NCBI RefSeq assembly: GCF_000425585.1
Contig: NZ_AUDS01000009.1
Location: 89,708-153,707, forward strand
Source of the DNA: Terrimonas ferruginea DSM 30193
GTDB taxonomy: Bacteria; Bacteroidota; Bacteroidia; Chitinophagales; Chitinophagaceae
DNA length: 64,000 nt
Direction: 5' to 3'
Shown here piece after piece: positions 10,373 to 20,237 of this stretch (position 1 is the first letter of the stretch; every line of letters begins with the position of its first letter). The position numbers were made by a program, and so were the translations under genes. Below the pieces are notes generated by a model. It saw only the letters and a program-made list of their open reading frames with translations, had not been told where the DNA came from and did no database searches.

Positions 10373-13300
10373 ATGAACCAATTTTTATCCCGGATAAACC
10401 GGGTGTTGTCATGTATGTTGTTCGTCTTCTTCATACACAACAACACCAATGCCCAGCTGCACGCCGATTTCTCAGCCTCCGTTACCGAAGGCTGTTCTCC
10501 GCTTGTGGTACGCTTCACAGATTTGTCCACAGGTAACCCCACCTCGTGGAGATGGGATCTGGGCAACGGTACTATTTCCACCCTGCAGCATCCCACCGCT
10601 TCTTATTTCAATCCAGGTACTTACAGCGTAAAACTTGTTGTGCGCAATGGTGCCAATGCAGATTCCGTTGTACGCCAGCAATTGATTACCATTTTCCCTA
10701 AACCCGTTGCTTCATTCACCGGCACCGGCACGGCGGGCTGCTTTCCGCATACCGTACAATTCACGGATGCCAGTTTGCCCGTAAGCGGCACATTGAGCAG
10801 CTGGCTATGGGACTTTGGCGACGGTACTACTTCCACTCAGCAAAACCCCTCACATACTTATACCATCGCCGGTAACTTTACCGTTACATTGCGCGTAACC
10901 AACAGCCACGGCTGTACTGAAGTTTTTTCTATTCCTTCCTACGTTTCCATCACGCAAGGCGTAAAGGCGGACTTCACCAATACCACGGCGCAAACCTGTG
11001 AAGCAAATCCTACCATTCAATTTACCAATACGTCTACAGGCCCGGGTAACCTGAGCTTTGAGTGGCAATTTGGTGATGGTGGTGTTTCGGCAGAACAAAA
11101 TCCTTCACACACTTATACGGCGCTGGGTTCCTACACGGTTATGCTGGTGGTCATTAGCCCGCAGGGTTGCCGCGATACCATCCGTAAACCTAATCTTATT
11201 TCCGTAGGTACAATCAATTCAACGTTTACATCACCCGATAGCGTGTGCGTAGGTAGTCCTGCATCTTTTGTGAATACCACGAGTCCTGTACCGGGTGTAT
11301 CTGTCTGGCACCTCGGCGATGGCACAATGGCTACGGGTTTAACGGCAACGCATGCGTATACAACAGCTGGTACTTACACTGTAAAACTGGTAAATGATTT
11401 CGGCGCATGTAAGGATTCCATTACGCGTGAGATCAAAGTAAATCCAAAACCGCCCACAGGTTTTACGGCAAGTGCCACGCAATCCTGCCAGGCGCCATTC
11501 AACGTTTCCTTTACACCAGCCGCATCCGGCAATTATACTTACGAATGGAGCTTTGGTGATGGTGGCACATCCTCCGCTTCCAATCCTTCGCACACTTATA
11601 CCGCGCCGGGTGTGTATACGGTGCAACTGGTCGTAACCAATGCGTCCGGTTGCCGCGATACATTGACCCGCACGGATTATATCAATATCGAGTTGCCCGA
11701 AATAGTAATCGAAGGCTTTCCGGTTACCGGTTGTGTGCCGGCTACCGTTCATCCTACGGCCACCGTTACGGTTAACGAACCGGTGGCGTCTTATCTCTGG
11801 AATTTTGGAGACGGAACTACTTCCTCATCGGCCACACCCGCCCATACCTACACGCGCGCCGGAACATACGATGTAGCATTGACCATCACAACAGTTGGCG
11901 GTTGTACACGTACTGTTACCATTAACCGTGCAGTAAGGGTAGGTGTGAAGCCCAATGCCGATTTCAGTGCATTGCCTCCGGATGTATGCGCGTCCGATCC
12001 TGTCCAGTTTACCGACAACAGCACAGGGGATGACATTGATGAATGGTTCTGGGATTTCGGCGATGGTGGTACTTCCAACCTGCAGCATCCTTCACATCTT
12101 TACAGCGATACCGGTTATTTCAGTGTAACGCTGATTGTAATGAGCAATACCTGCGCCGATACGGTCCGTTACACCAACATCGTCCACATTAAACCGCCGA
12201 TCGCTTTGTTCGATGTGGCAAATAATTGTACTGACAAATATTCAAAGCAGTTCACCGATCGTTCGATCGGGCCTGAAACATGGTTCTGGGAATTTGGTGA
12301 CGGACAAACTTCTACGCAGCAGCATCCTTTGCATACCTATGCTTCACCAGGTACGTATACGGTTATGCTGACAGTGACCAATGGCAGTTGCTCGCACCGG
12401 ACAACAAGAACGGTAAGGGTGATAGATGAAAAAGCAGCGTTCACACCGGCGAGCCCCGAAGTGTGCCGCAACACAGCATTGGTCTTTACCGCAAATGGGA
12501 TCAATAGTGCGAACATCCAATCATGGCAATGGACTTTTGGTGATGGCACGGCTGTATCGAACAATCAGCAGTCCGTATCGCATACTTATACAAATGCCGG
12601 TACTTATACCGTTAAACTCGTTATCGTCGATGCGCTCGGATGCGTAGACAGCATTAAGCACACGATCAATGTATACGGCGCAACGGCAGCCTTCCTTCCT
12701 TCTGCACCGGCCGCCTGTATTTATAATCCTCACATCATGTTCAACGACCAGTCTGTGACAGACGGACAACATCCGATCACGAGTTGGGAATGGGATTATG
12801 GAAATGGTATAACGGAAGTAAATACGGCTCCTCCTTTTGGGCATACTTATGCTACGGCCGGTACTTATACCGTGTCGCTGACCGTTACGGACAGCTATGG
12901 TTGTAAGGATAAAGTAAGCCGCACGGCAGCGGTCATAATCTCAAAACCGGTGGCAGATTTTTATTCGCCGGACACTGCATCCTGTATCGGCAAACCGGTC
13001 AGCTTTATCAATAACTCATGGGGGGTGCTGCTGAACTACACCTGGGACTTTGGTGACGGACAAGGCGCAACAGCCATTAATCCGGTTCATAATTATTCCA
13101 ATACAGGTTTGTATCCCGTGAAATTGGTGGTAGTCGATCTTTATGGTTGCCGCGATTCCATTACCAAACCTGACTATATCAATATCAGCATGCCGCAGGC
13201 CGGCTTCACGGTATCCGATTCGGTAGGCACCTGCCCGCCGCTTGAAGTACGTTTCACCAATACTGCAGTGAATGCACGCAGTATTACCTGGGATTTTGGT

Positions 13301-15178
13301 GATGGCAATACTTCTGTGCTGACAGATCCTGTGCATACCTATACGTTGCCCGGTATTTATTTCGCGAAGCAGATTATAACCGGTCCGGGTGGTTGCCAGG
13401 ATTCGGCGATTCAACGCATCGAGTTAAAAGGGCCTTCCGGTACGTTCAGTTACACACCGCTCGTTGGTTGTAACCCTTTGACTGTAACTTTTACCGCCAC
13501 CGCTTCCAACGCCGCTACTTTTCTGTGGGACTTTACCGATGGTACGACAGAATTGACTTCGGAGCCGACCATTACCCATACTTATGCCACAGCCGGTGAG
13601 TATATACCACGTATCATCCTGCGTGACGCGGCAGGATGTGCCGTGCCTGTCCAGGGGTTGGACACGATCAAAGTGACCGGTGTGGTAGTCGACTTTTTTG
13701 CGGATCGTCCCGCTGCCTGCGATCAGCTTACGGTGAACTTCTCCAATACAACCGTGAGCAACGATTATATCACGGGATGGTTGTGGAGTTTTGGCGACGG
13801 CACTACCAGCACCGATGCTGCGCCGCAACATTTCTACGCCGCTCCTGGCGATTATGATGTTAAACTTGTTGCCCAAACACAAACAGGCTGTTCCGATTCG
13901 CTTACGCTTCCGGCCGCGGTGCGCGTATATCCACGACCACTGGTTGCCGTTCAGGGCGCTACTGAATCCTGCGTACCTGCGGAGATTCAATTTGGAGGTT
14001 TAGTGAACCGCGGTGATGCAGCTTCGCTGCAATGGGACTGGCAATTGGGAAATGGCAATACGGCCAGCGTGCAGCAACCACCGCTGCAAACCTATGCTAC
14101 CGCAGCTACGTATAATATCCGGCTTATAGCAACCGATACAAACAATTGTCATGATACCACAACGCATACATTGATCGTACATCCGTTGCCGGTTGTAAGC
14201 GCCGGACCTGATCTTGTGGCCTGCCTGGGTACGCCTTTACCATTGCGGGCAACCGGTGCGAGCACTTATCTGTGGCAACCTGCCGCCACATTGAGTTGTG
14301 ATGACTGTGCGGCTCCACTCGCTATTCCGCAGGATGATATTCAATACATCGTCGAAGGAGTGAGCGCTGCGGGTTGTCGCAACAAAGACACGGTAGCCGT
14401 GCGGGTGCGCAAACCTTTTGTAATGGAAACAGGCCCAGGTGATACCTTGTGTGTGGGTCAGAGTACGCGGTTGTCTGCTTCAGGTGCCGACAGCTATACC
14501 TGGTCGCCGTCGGCAGGATTAAGCAGTACGTCTTCACCAAGACCACAAGCCAATCCGACCACTACTACAACTTACCGCGTCATCGGACGTGACAACGATA
14601 ATTGTTTTGCAGATACGGCAGACATACTGGTTAAAGTACATCCTATTCCGCAGGTGGAGGCCGGGCCTGATCAGACGCTGGCTGTTGGTTCGGCTGTACA
14701 ATTGCGCGCCACGGGTTCTGCCGACGTCACGGCCTGGAGATGGTCGCCGGCTTACAACCTCACCTGTATCGATTGTCCTGCTCCATCGGCTTCTCCGCGG
14801 CAGACGACAAAGTATGTAATCGATGTGACCAACGAAGGAGGCTGTTCCGCCCGTGATGAGTTGACGGTTTATGTGGTGTGCAACAATGGCAACCTGTTTG
14901 TACCGAATACATTTTCTCCTAACGGAAATGGCATGAACGAAGTGTTTTATCCGAGAGGCAAAGGACTGCAGAAAATCCGTTCCTTCCGGGTGTTCAACCG
15001 TTGGGGGGAGCTGGTGTTTGAAGCGCAGAATTTCAATGCCAACGATGTTGCTGCAGGATGGGATGGCACCTATCGCGGCAAGAAGCTGGCTCCCGATGTT
15101 TTTGTATACAGCATCGAAGTGGTTTGTGAGAATAACGAAATATTATCCTATAAAGGTGACGTGACTTTGTTGCGGTAG
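10373..15178 (+). CDS. Giant secreted PKD-repeat protein with T9SS type B (CHU_C) sorting domain
   Basis: 1601 residues with an N-terminal signal peptide ending at about residue 27 (..NTNAQ). I count 15 PKD-type modules, each carrying a W.FGDG (or variant YGNG, LGNG, FTDG) turn and a HTY...GTYTV strand, spaced about 85 residues. Three shorter modules follow, each starting near AGPD or GPGD with YLWQP/YTWSP cores and paired cysteines (about 1265-1505). The end is a CHU_C/type B sorting domain (VPNTFSPNGNGMNEVF, FNRWGELVF, WDGTYRGK, VFVYSIEV). Type B cargo is exported by the T9SS and commonly encoded beside a PorP/SprF partner, which is exactly what follows 32 bases downstream. Likely surface adhesin or gliding-related filament protein. 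Confidence 0.93.
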   Translation: MNQFLSRINRVLSCMLFVFFIHNNTNAQLHADFSASVTEGCSPLVVRFTDLSTGNPTSWRWDLGNGTISTLQHPTASYFNPGTYSVKLVVRNGANADSVVRQQLITIFPKPVASFTGTGTAGCFPHTVQFTDASLPVSGTLSSWLWDFGDGTTSTQQNPSHTYTIAGNFTVTLRVTNSHGCTEVFSIPSYVSITQGVKADFTNTTAQTCEANPTIQFTNTSTGPGNLSFEWQFGDGGVSAEQNPSHTYTALGSYTVMLVVISPQGCRDTIRKPNLISVGTINSTFTSPDSVCVGSPASFVNTTSPVPGVSVWHLGDGTMATGLTATHAYTTAGTYTVKLVNDFGACKDSITREIKVNPKPPTGFTASATQSCQAPFNVSFTPAASGNYTYEWSFGDGGTSSASNPSHTYTAPGVYTVQLVVTNASGCRDTLTRTDYINIELPEIVIEGFPVTGCVPATVHPTATVTVNEPVASYLWNFGDGTTSSSATPAHTYTRAGTYDVALTITTVGGCTRTVTINRAVRVGVKPNADFSALPPDVCASDPVQFTDNSTGDDIDEWFWDFGDGGTSNLQHPSHLYSDTGYFSVTLIVMSNTCADTVRYTNIVHIKPPIALFDVANNCTDKYSKQFTDRSIGPETWFWEFGDGQTSTQQHPLHTYASPGTYTVMLTVTNGSCSHRTTRTVRVIDEKAAFTPASPEVCRNTALVFTANGINSANIQSWQWTFGDGTAVSNNQQSVSHTYTNAGTYTVKLVIVDALGCVDSIKHTINVYGATAAFLPSAPAACIYNPHIMFNDQSVTDGQHPITSWEWDYGNGITEVNTAPPFGHTYATAGTYTVSLTVTDSYGCKDKVSRTAAVIISKPVADFYSPDTASCIGKPVSFINNSWGVLLNYTWDFGDGQGATAINPVHNYSNTGLYPVKLVVVDLYGCRDSITKPDYINISMPQAGFTVSDSVGTCPPLEVRFTNTAVNARSITWDFGDGNTSVLTDPVHTYTLPGIYFAKQIITGPGGCQDSAIQRIELKGPSGTFSYTPLVGCNPLTVTFTATASNAATFLWDFTDGTTELTSEPTITHTYATAGEYIPRIILRDAAGCAVPVQGLDTIKVTGVVVDFFADRPAACDQLTVNFSNTTVSNDYITGWLWSFGDGTTSTDAAPQHFYAAPGDYDVKLVAQTQTGCSDSLTLPAAVRVYPRPLVAVQGATESCVPAEIQFGGLVNRGDAASLQWDWQLGNGNTASVQQPPLQTYATAATYNIRLIATDTNNCHDTTTHTLIVHPLPVVSAGPDLVACLGTPLPLRATGASTYLWQPAATLSCDDCAAPLAIPQDDIQYIVEGVSAAGCRNKDTVAVRVRKPFVMETGPGDTLCVGQSTRLSASGADSYTWSPSAGLSSTSSPRPQANPTTTTTYRVIGRDNDNCFADTADILVKVHPIPQVEAGPDQTLAVGSAVQLRATGSADVTAWRWSPAYNLTCIDCPAPSASPRQTTKYVIDVTNEGGCSARDELTVYVVCNNGNLFVPNTFSPNGNGMNEVFYPRGKGLQKIRSFRVFNRWGELVFEAQNFNANDVAAGWDGTYRGKKLAPDVFVYSIEVVCENNEILSYKGDVTLLR

Positions 15179-15210
15179 GCCTTTGAAATTCGAATACCTA
15201 TTGAACGACT

Positions 15211-16224
15211 ATGAAAAAACTATTTTACTTCATTCAGACAGCAATGGTTTGTGCGTGCGGGCTAACGGCGGCTGCGCAGGATATCCATTTTTCTCAATTT
15301 CATGAAACACCGCTGTACCGCAACCCGGCGCTGGCAGGTATCATGAAAGGCGATATACGTGTGCAGGCCGTTTACCGCTCGCAGTGGAACAGTGTGGCCA
15401 ACGCTTATAAAACCGGTTCTTTCAACGTGGAATATAAATCAAAACCCGGCCAGGGCGATGATTATATGACACTGGGATTACAGGCTTATTATGACCGTGC
15501 GGGAACCACTAATCTGACTACGACCATCGTAATGCCTGCCATCAACTATCACAAATCATTGAGCGATTACCGCAACAGTTATCTGTCTGCCGCTTTCATG
15601 GGTGGCATGGTACAACGTCGTTTCGATCGTTCCAAGATCACGACCAATAATCAATATGATAATGGTTTTGACGGGGAAGATCTGGTGGCCAGCGGCTTTA
15701 CTTACTGGGATGGGAGTGCCGGTCTTAGCTACAATACAAGTTTGGGTGAAAATGAAAACAACAACCTGGTGATCGGGTTTGCCTATCATCACTTCAACCG
15801 TCCGCGTAATTCATTCTTCAACGCTTCTTCTGTAGTGCTCGATCCCAAGATGGTATTGTCTGCAGATTTCAAAGCCGATGTAAACGACTATTCAACCATT
15901 ACTTTTTATTCCGATTTCATGAAGCAGGGCAGTTATACCGAATTTATCGGCGGTCTGTTGTACGGATTGAAGATAGGTCCGCTGATCGACGAGCCGGATT
16001 ATGTATTGCACGGCGGTGCGTTCCTGCGTTGGGGCGATGCCATCATTCCGACTATTAAACTCGATTACCGCCCGTTTGCCGTGGCTTTCAGTTACGATGT
16101 AAACATCTCCAAACTGGCTACGCGTTCGGTAGGCCGGGGTGGTTTTGAGCTGTCGGTTACCTACAGAGGATTCCTCGATAAATTCAATACTTCCCTTGAC
16201 GCAACACGCTGTCCGCGATTCTAA
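15211..16224 (+). CDS. PorP/SprF family outer-membrane protein associated with type IX secretion
   Basis: 337 residues with a signal peptide (MKKLFYFIQT.., cleavage after TAAAQ). The mature N-terminus has the family hallmark DIHFSQFHETPLYRNPALAG, followed by a membrane beta-barrel pattern to the C-terminus. PorP/SprF proteins are thought to attach or help export type B T9SS cargo (SprF is needed for the adhesin SprB in gliding bacteria). It lies 32 bases after the giant PKD type B protein and is very likely co-transcribed with it, so the two form a cargo-partner pair. No core T9SS genes occur in the window, so the secretion machine is encoded elsewhere. Confidence 0.93.
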   Translation: MKKLFYFIQTAMVCACGLTAAAQDIHFSQFHETPLYRNPALAGIMKGDIRVQAVYRSQWNSVANAYKTGSFNVEYKSKPGQGDDYMTLGLQAYYDRAGTTNLTTTIVMPAINYHKSLSDYRNSYLSAAFMGGMVQRRFDRSKITTNNQYDNGFDGEDLVASGFTYWDGSAGLSYNTSLGENENNNLVIGFAYHHFNRPRNSFFNASSVVLDPKMVLSADFKADVNDYSTITFYSDFMKQGSYTEFIGGLLYGLKIGPLIDEPDYVLHGGAFLRWGDAIIPTIKLDYRPFAVAFSYDVNISKLATRSVGRGGFELSVTYRGFLDKFNTSLDATRCPRF

Positions 16225-16259
16225 AACACTACCAGATGTTCGGGTGCCGTAATTTTTCC

Positions 16260-16267
16260 TAAATTTG
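16260..16267 (+). promoter_or_regulatory. -7 promoter box of prfB, 4 bases from the start codon
   Basis: TAAATTTG is an exact TAnnTTTG match. Only CGCC separates it from the prfB ATG at 16272, so the transcript would begin at or very near the start codon (leaderless). Confidence 0.6.
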
Positions 16268-16271
16268 CGCC

Positions 16272-17370
16272 ATGACAATCGAAAAATTACAGGATATGCG
16301 GTCCCGCATTGTCGGGATAAGGAGGTTTCTTTGACGTCGAGAACCGCCTCTTAAAGATTGAAGACGATAAACAACTTTCGCTGAGTCCCGGTTTCTGGGA
16401 CGACAACAAAAGGGCTACCGAGATTCTCAAGAACATGAAGGTCAATGAGTACTGGGTAAAACTCTACGAAGCCACCGAAACGGCCGTAGAGGACTTTGCC
16501 GTGCTCTTCGAGTTCTGGAAAGCCGGTGACGCTACCGAGGAAGAAACCCAGCAGGCATACGATGCCGCGCTGTCCGCCCTCGAAGACGCCGAATTTAAAG
16601 CCACCCTCAACGAGCCGGAAGACGAACTGCCTGCCGTACTGCAGATCAATGCAGGCGCCGGCGGTACCGAAAGCCAGGACTGGGCCGAAATGCTCGCCCG
16701 CATGTATCGCATGTACGGTGAAAAGCAAGGCTGGAAAGTAACGGAAATGGACTGGCAGGAAGGAGATGGCGCAGGTATCAAAACCGCCACCCTGCAGTTT
16801 GAAGGGCCTTTTGCCTTTGGCTTTTTAAAAGCCGAAAATGGCGTACACCGCCTGGTGCGTATTTCTCCTTTTGATAGCAATGCCCGGCGACACACTTCCT
16901 TTGTGAGCGTATATGCCTACCCGCTGGTGGATGATACGATTAACATCGAAATCAATCCTTCCGATGTAAAAATGGAAACTTCGCGAAGCGGAGGTGCCGG
17001 CGGACAGAACGTAAACAAGGTGGAAACCAAGGTGCAATTAACGCACATCCCAACCGGAATCGTGGTAGTTTGCCAGCAGGACAGAAGCCAGCTTGGTAAC
17101 CGCGAGCTCGCGATGCAGATGCTGAAGAGCCGGTTGTATGAGATGGAACTGCAGAAACGCAATGCACTGAAGGATGCCACCAACGCGAAAAAGAAAAAAA
17201 TCGAATGGGGAAGCCAGATCCGGTCTTACGTATTCCACCCTTACAAAATGATCAAAGATCACCGAACAGACTACGAAACCGGCAACATTCAGCCGGTAAT
17301 GGACGGCGAGCTCGACGGCTTTATCAAAGCCTACCTCATGAGTGAGAAAGAAAACGAAACATCTAACTGA
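16272..17370 (+). CDS. prfB: Peptide chain release factor 2 (programmed +1 frameshift)
   Basis: RF2 recognises UAA/UGA stop codons and triggers peptide release in the ribosome. Translation starts at 16272 and after 20 codons reaches an in-frame TGA at 16332-16334. The context is AAGGAGG (internal Shine-Dalgarno), a short spacer, then CTT TGA C, the classic RF2 autoregulatory slip site. A +1 shift over the T at 16332 restores the frame DVENRLL and gives a 365-residue protein, the same length as E. coli RF2. The SPF stop-recognition tripeptide ([10 protein letters not shown]) and the GGQ peptidyl-hydrolysis motif ([11 protein letters not shown]) are present. Low RF2 levels favour the shift, so the gene regulates itself. 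A reading that starts at the internal ATG 16435 would lose about 55 N-terminal residues. pruA follows 39 bases later. Confidence 0.97.
16320..16335 (+). promoter_or_regulatory. prfB programmed +1 frameshift site
   Basis: The elements in order are an AGGAGG Shine-Dalgarno-like stimulator, TTT, then CTT-TGA-C. The layout is that of the well-studied bacterial RF2 recoding site. Confidence 0.95.
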
Positions 17371-17409
17371 TTACTATAACTCCCGCAACTGCGGAATTAA
17401 TTGTAAAAT

Positions 17410-19041
17410 ATGAGCATCGGAACTTTTTCTTATCCGCTTCCCGCCAACGAACCTGTACTCAATTACGGTCCCGGTTCGGCAGAAAAAAAACGTCTGAAAG
17501 AAGTGTTGGCTGAACTCAAAAATGAGCAGGCTGATATTCCCATGTACATCGGGGGCCGGGAAGTGCGCACGGAGAAAAAAGTAGCCATTCACCCGCCACA
17601 TGAAAACAAACACGTGCTGGGTCATTTTCATGCGGGTGATGCCACGCACGTGCAACAGGCCATCGATGCGGCCCTTGGTGCGCGCGAAAGCTGGGCGGCC
17701 ATGAGTTGGGAAAGCCGCGCAGGTATTTTCCTGAAAGCCGCCGATCTGATCGCCGGTAAATACCGTCCCTATATGAACGGTACTACCATGCTTGGTCAAA
17801 GCAAAAACGCTTACCAGGCAGAGATCGATGCCGCCTGCGAGCTGATCGATTTTCTTCGCTTCAATGTTCATTTTCTCGGCGAGATTTATAAACAACAACC
17901 CGTGAGCGGCCCCGGCATGCACAACCGCATGGAGTACCGCCCGCTCGAAGGATTTGTATTGGCCGTAACGCCGTTCAACTTCACCGCCATCGGTGGCAAC
18001 CTGCCCACATCGGCCGCACTTTGCGGAAACGTGGTAGTATGGAAACCTGCCAACACACAGGTCTACTCGGCGCAGATGTTCATGCGCATTCTGAGAGAAG
18101 CGGGTCTGCCCGACGGTGTGATCAACCTGGTGTATGTAGATGGCCCGACACTCGGTGAAGTATGTTTCAATCACCGGGATTTCGCCGGCGTACATTTTAC
18201 CGGGTCAACAGGTGTGTTCAATAAAATGTGGGAGACGATTGGTAAGAATATGTCCAGCTACCGCACCTATCCACGCATAGTGGGAGAAACCGGTGGCAAA
18301 GACTTTGTACTGGTGCATAAAAGCGCCAACGCCGATGTGGTGGCTACTGCTTTGCTGCGCGGTGCATTTGAATTCCAGGGACAAAAATGTTCTGCGGCAT
18401 CACGCGCCTATATTCCCTCCAACATTGCAGAAGACGTAAAAGCGAAACTGGTGGAAGGAGTAAAAAGTTTCAAAGTAGGTACGGTAGAAGACTTCACCAA
18501 TTTTGTGAATGCGGTGATCGATGAAAAGAGCTTTGACAAGATCAGGCAATACATCGACGATGCGGCAAAAGATCCCAACGCAACGATCCTCGTTGGTGGC
18601 GATGCCGACAAGAGCAAAGGGTATTTTATTCAGCCTACCGTTATCGAAACAAAAAATCCGCAGTCGGTTACGATGTGCGAGGAAATCTTCGGGCCGGTGC
18701 TGACTATTTATGTATACGATGAAAATGAATTTGAGCAGGCATTGGAGCTGGTAGATACTACTTCTCCTTATGCGCTCACCGGTTCCATCATTTCCACCGA
18801 CCGCGCTGCTATCGAGCGGGCAACGGTGAAACTGAAGCAGGCCGCCGGTAATTTTTACATCAATGATAAACCTACCGGTGCAGTGGTAGGGCAACAACCA
18901 TTTGGTGGCGCACGTGCGAGCGGAACCAATGATAAAGCCGGAAGCATTCTTAATCTTTATCGCTGGTTGAGCGCACGTACTATTAAGGAAACGTTTCAAC
19001 CACCGGTTGATTACCGGTATGCATTTTTGCAGGAGCAATGA
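17410..19041 (+). CDS. pruA: L-glutamate gamma-semialdehyde (1-pyrroline-5-carboxylate) dehydrogenase
   Basis: 543-residue aldehyde dehydrogenase that oxidises glutamate semialdehyde to glutamate with NAD+, the second step of proline breakdown. The length and the N-terminal extension with NYGPGS and MYIGG match the stand-alone (ALDH4A1-like) P5C dehydrogenase type, not the PutA fusion. Key residues: the TPFNFTAIGGNL nucleotide-binding loop (187-198), FTGS (263-266), the general base in GETGGK (Glu293) and the catalytic cysteine in FQGQKCSAAS (Cys327). PFGGARASGTNDKAG near the C-terminus is also typical. It lies 39 bases after prfB; no proline dehydrogenase gene is seen nearby. A heptamer repeat array begins five bases after its stop. 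Confidence 0.95.
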   Translation: MSIGTFSYPLPANEPVLNYGPGSAEKKRLKEVLAELKNEQADIPMYIGGREVRTEKKVAIHPPHENKHVLGHFHAGDATHVQQAIDAALGARESWAAMSWESRAGIFLKAADLIAGKYRPYMNGTTMLGQSKNAYQAEIDAACELIDFLRFNVHFLGEIYKQQPVSGPGMHNRMEYRPLEGFVLAVTPFNFTAIGGNLPTSAALCGNVVVWKPANTQVYSAQMFMRILREAGLPDGVINLVYVDGPTLGEVCFNHRDFAGVHFTGSTGVFNKMWETIGKNMSSYRTYPRIVGETGGKDFVLVHKSANADVVATALLRGAFEFQGQKCSAASRAYIPSNIAEDVKAKLVEGVKSFKVGTVEDFTNFVNAVIDEKSFDKIRQYIDDAAKDPNATILVGGDADKSKGYFIQPTVIETKNPQSVTMCEEIFGPVLTIYVYDENEFEQALELVDTTSPYALTGSIISTDRAAIERATVKLKQAAGNFYINDKPTGAVVGQQPFGGARASGTNDKAGSILNLYRWLSARTIKETFQPPVDYRYAFLQEQ

Positions 19042-19046
19042 GCAGA

Positions 19047-19190
19047 GGTATAAGGTGTAAGGTGTAAGGTGTAAGGTGTAAGGTGTAAGGTATAAGAGTC
19101 ACTATAGGTAATGCCTGTAAGTATTCACGATTGACCATTCACCATTCACGATTGACGATTCACCATTCACGCTCTCGCGTAATCCCCTTT
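19047..19190. repeat. Heptamer tandem repeats: GGTGTAA array followed by TTCACGA/TTGACCA-type array
   Basis: 19047-19095 is seven contiguous 7-base units: GGTATAA, five perfect GGTGTAA, GGTATAA. From about 19127 to 19175 a second array has units such as TTCACGA, TTGACCA and TTCACCA, the complement of the TCGTGAA family seen elsewhere. These are the cleanest 7-base tandem repeats in the window. Confidence 0.9.
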
Positions 19191-19203
19191 TTCCGGATAG
19201 AAG

Positions 19204-19229
19204 AAATACCACATACGTGGTATTTTTTG
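19204..19229. terminator. Intrinsic terminator, probably bidirectional
   Basis: The 9-bp stem AAATACCAC / GTGGTATTT with loop ATAC is followed by a T run; the A residues on the other side would serve the minus strand as well. It ends the pruA unit after the repeat arrays. Confidence 0.75.
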
Positions 19230-19248
19230 TTTTTAGTGGTGTCCTGAT

Positions 19249-19280
19249 TTTGATTGTGACGTTATCTGGCCTTAATTTTG
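19249..19280 (+). promoter_or_regulatory. Complete Bacteroidota promoter (-33 and -7)
   Basis: TTTG at 19249-19252 is followed after 20 bases by TAATTTTG (19273-19280), an exact -7 box. Transcription from near 19286 would give a leader of about 290 bases before the barrel gene at 19578, including a possible 31-codon frame at 19310. Confidence 0.7.
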
Positions 19281-19309
19281 CTTAATCGTTCAACCATTAA
19301 CCACTAAGC

Positions 19310-19405
19310 ATGAAACTATTCCTCACTCAAGCACTGTCGTGTCCGGAAAGGTGCATTACAGTCAACTCTTTCCCTAATTATCCATTGCGCTGTTACAAAG
19401 TCTAA
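19310..19405 (+). CDS. Possible 31-residue small ORF in the leader of the barrel-gene cluster
   Basis: An ATG-started frame of 31 codons begins about 24 bases after the predicted transcript start and starts MKLFLTQALS, with three later cysteines. It could be a leader peptide, a small protein or chance. The rest of the leader (19406-19577) has no further frame. There is no obvious ribosome site and no family that I recognise. Confidence 0.25.
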   Translation: MKLFLTQALSCPERCITVNSFPNYPLRCYKV

Positions 19406-19577
19406 ACCTGATGCGTGCCTTCGTCACGCGAATGGGAAGATATCTGGCGCACCTGTTACAAACTTGTCAGACGGTAATAAGCCGGTTGCTGCTTATACCA
19501 CCGTGTGCATAGTTGCTGTTTGTACGTAATGATCAAGTCTCTTTTCACAACCATATATATTAACCAACCATTTTATC

Positions 19578-20210
19578 ATGAAAAAAATGCTCGTTGCAGC
19601 TATTATCTGTCTTGCTGCACAAACTGTCTCTGCACAAACGTCTTTCGGTGTCAAGGCCGGTCCCAACATGAGTTTCCTCCGATATAAAATTGAAGCGGGT
19701 AGCGAGAATCAAACATGGGATGGCTCACGCCTGGGGTTCCAGGTAGGTGGTGTTGCGCAAATTGGCATTGCTGAAAATTTTGCTCTTCAACCCGAACTGT
19801 TATTTGTAATGAAAGGTGCTAACGGCGTTCGTCCTGCAATGTCGACTAACGACATCGATTTCACGCTGATGACAATTGATATGCCGATCAATTTCATTTA
19901 TCGCAATAAAGGATTCTTTGGCGGTTTTGGTCCTAATCTGCAGTTTGGTGTATCCTCCAAAGCAAAATCAGATGGGGATACCTATGACATGTACGATGAA
20001 GACGAAGCCTCTTTCTTCATTCAGAAACGCTTTGAAGTAGGTGCTAACGTTGTGGCTGGCTACAAACTGGCAAGCGGTCTGGCATTCAGTCTGAACTTTG
20101 CAAAAGGTCTTACCAATAGTTCCAAATATAACGATGATCTCGACGAAGCGACGATCAAACATAATTCTTCCTATATCGGATTGTCGATCGGTTATTTCTT
20201 CGGCAAATAA
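19578..20210 (+). CDS. Outer-membrane beta-barrel protein, paralogue 1 of 3
   Basis: 210 residues with a signal peptide (MKKMLVAAIICLAAQTVSAQ) and a barrel-like mature part starting TSFGVKAGPNMSFL. It has repeated amphipathic strands, an acidic loop (DGDTYDMYDEDE) and a final aromatic strand ending GYFFGK. It belongs to the same small OMP_b-brl family as the protein at 4290. It is clearly a tandem duplicate of the next gene: GFQVGGVAQIGIAENFA, KRFE.GAN and NSSYIGLS-type segments are shared almost residue for residue. Likely outer-membrane location; function unknown. It has a long leader with a full promoter at 19249. Confidence 0.85.
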   Translation: MKKMLVAAIICLAAQTVSAQTSFGVKAGPNMSFLRYKIEAGSENQTWDGSRLGFQVGGVAQIGIAENFALQPELLFVMKGANGVRPAMSTNDIDFTLMTIDMPINFIYRNKGFFGGFGPNLQFGVSSKAKSDGDTYDMYDEDEASFFIQKRFEVGANVVAGYKLASGLAFSLNFAKGLTNSSKYNDDLDEATIKHNSSYIGLSIGYFFGK

Positions 20211-20237
20211 TTTTTTAACCTGCTAATTAATTATCAA

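Noticed and set aside
17374-18195. 273-codon minus-strand open frame
   Set aside because: Antisense to pruA, whose motifs are complete; composition is that of a shadow frame.
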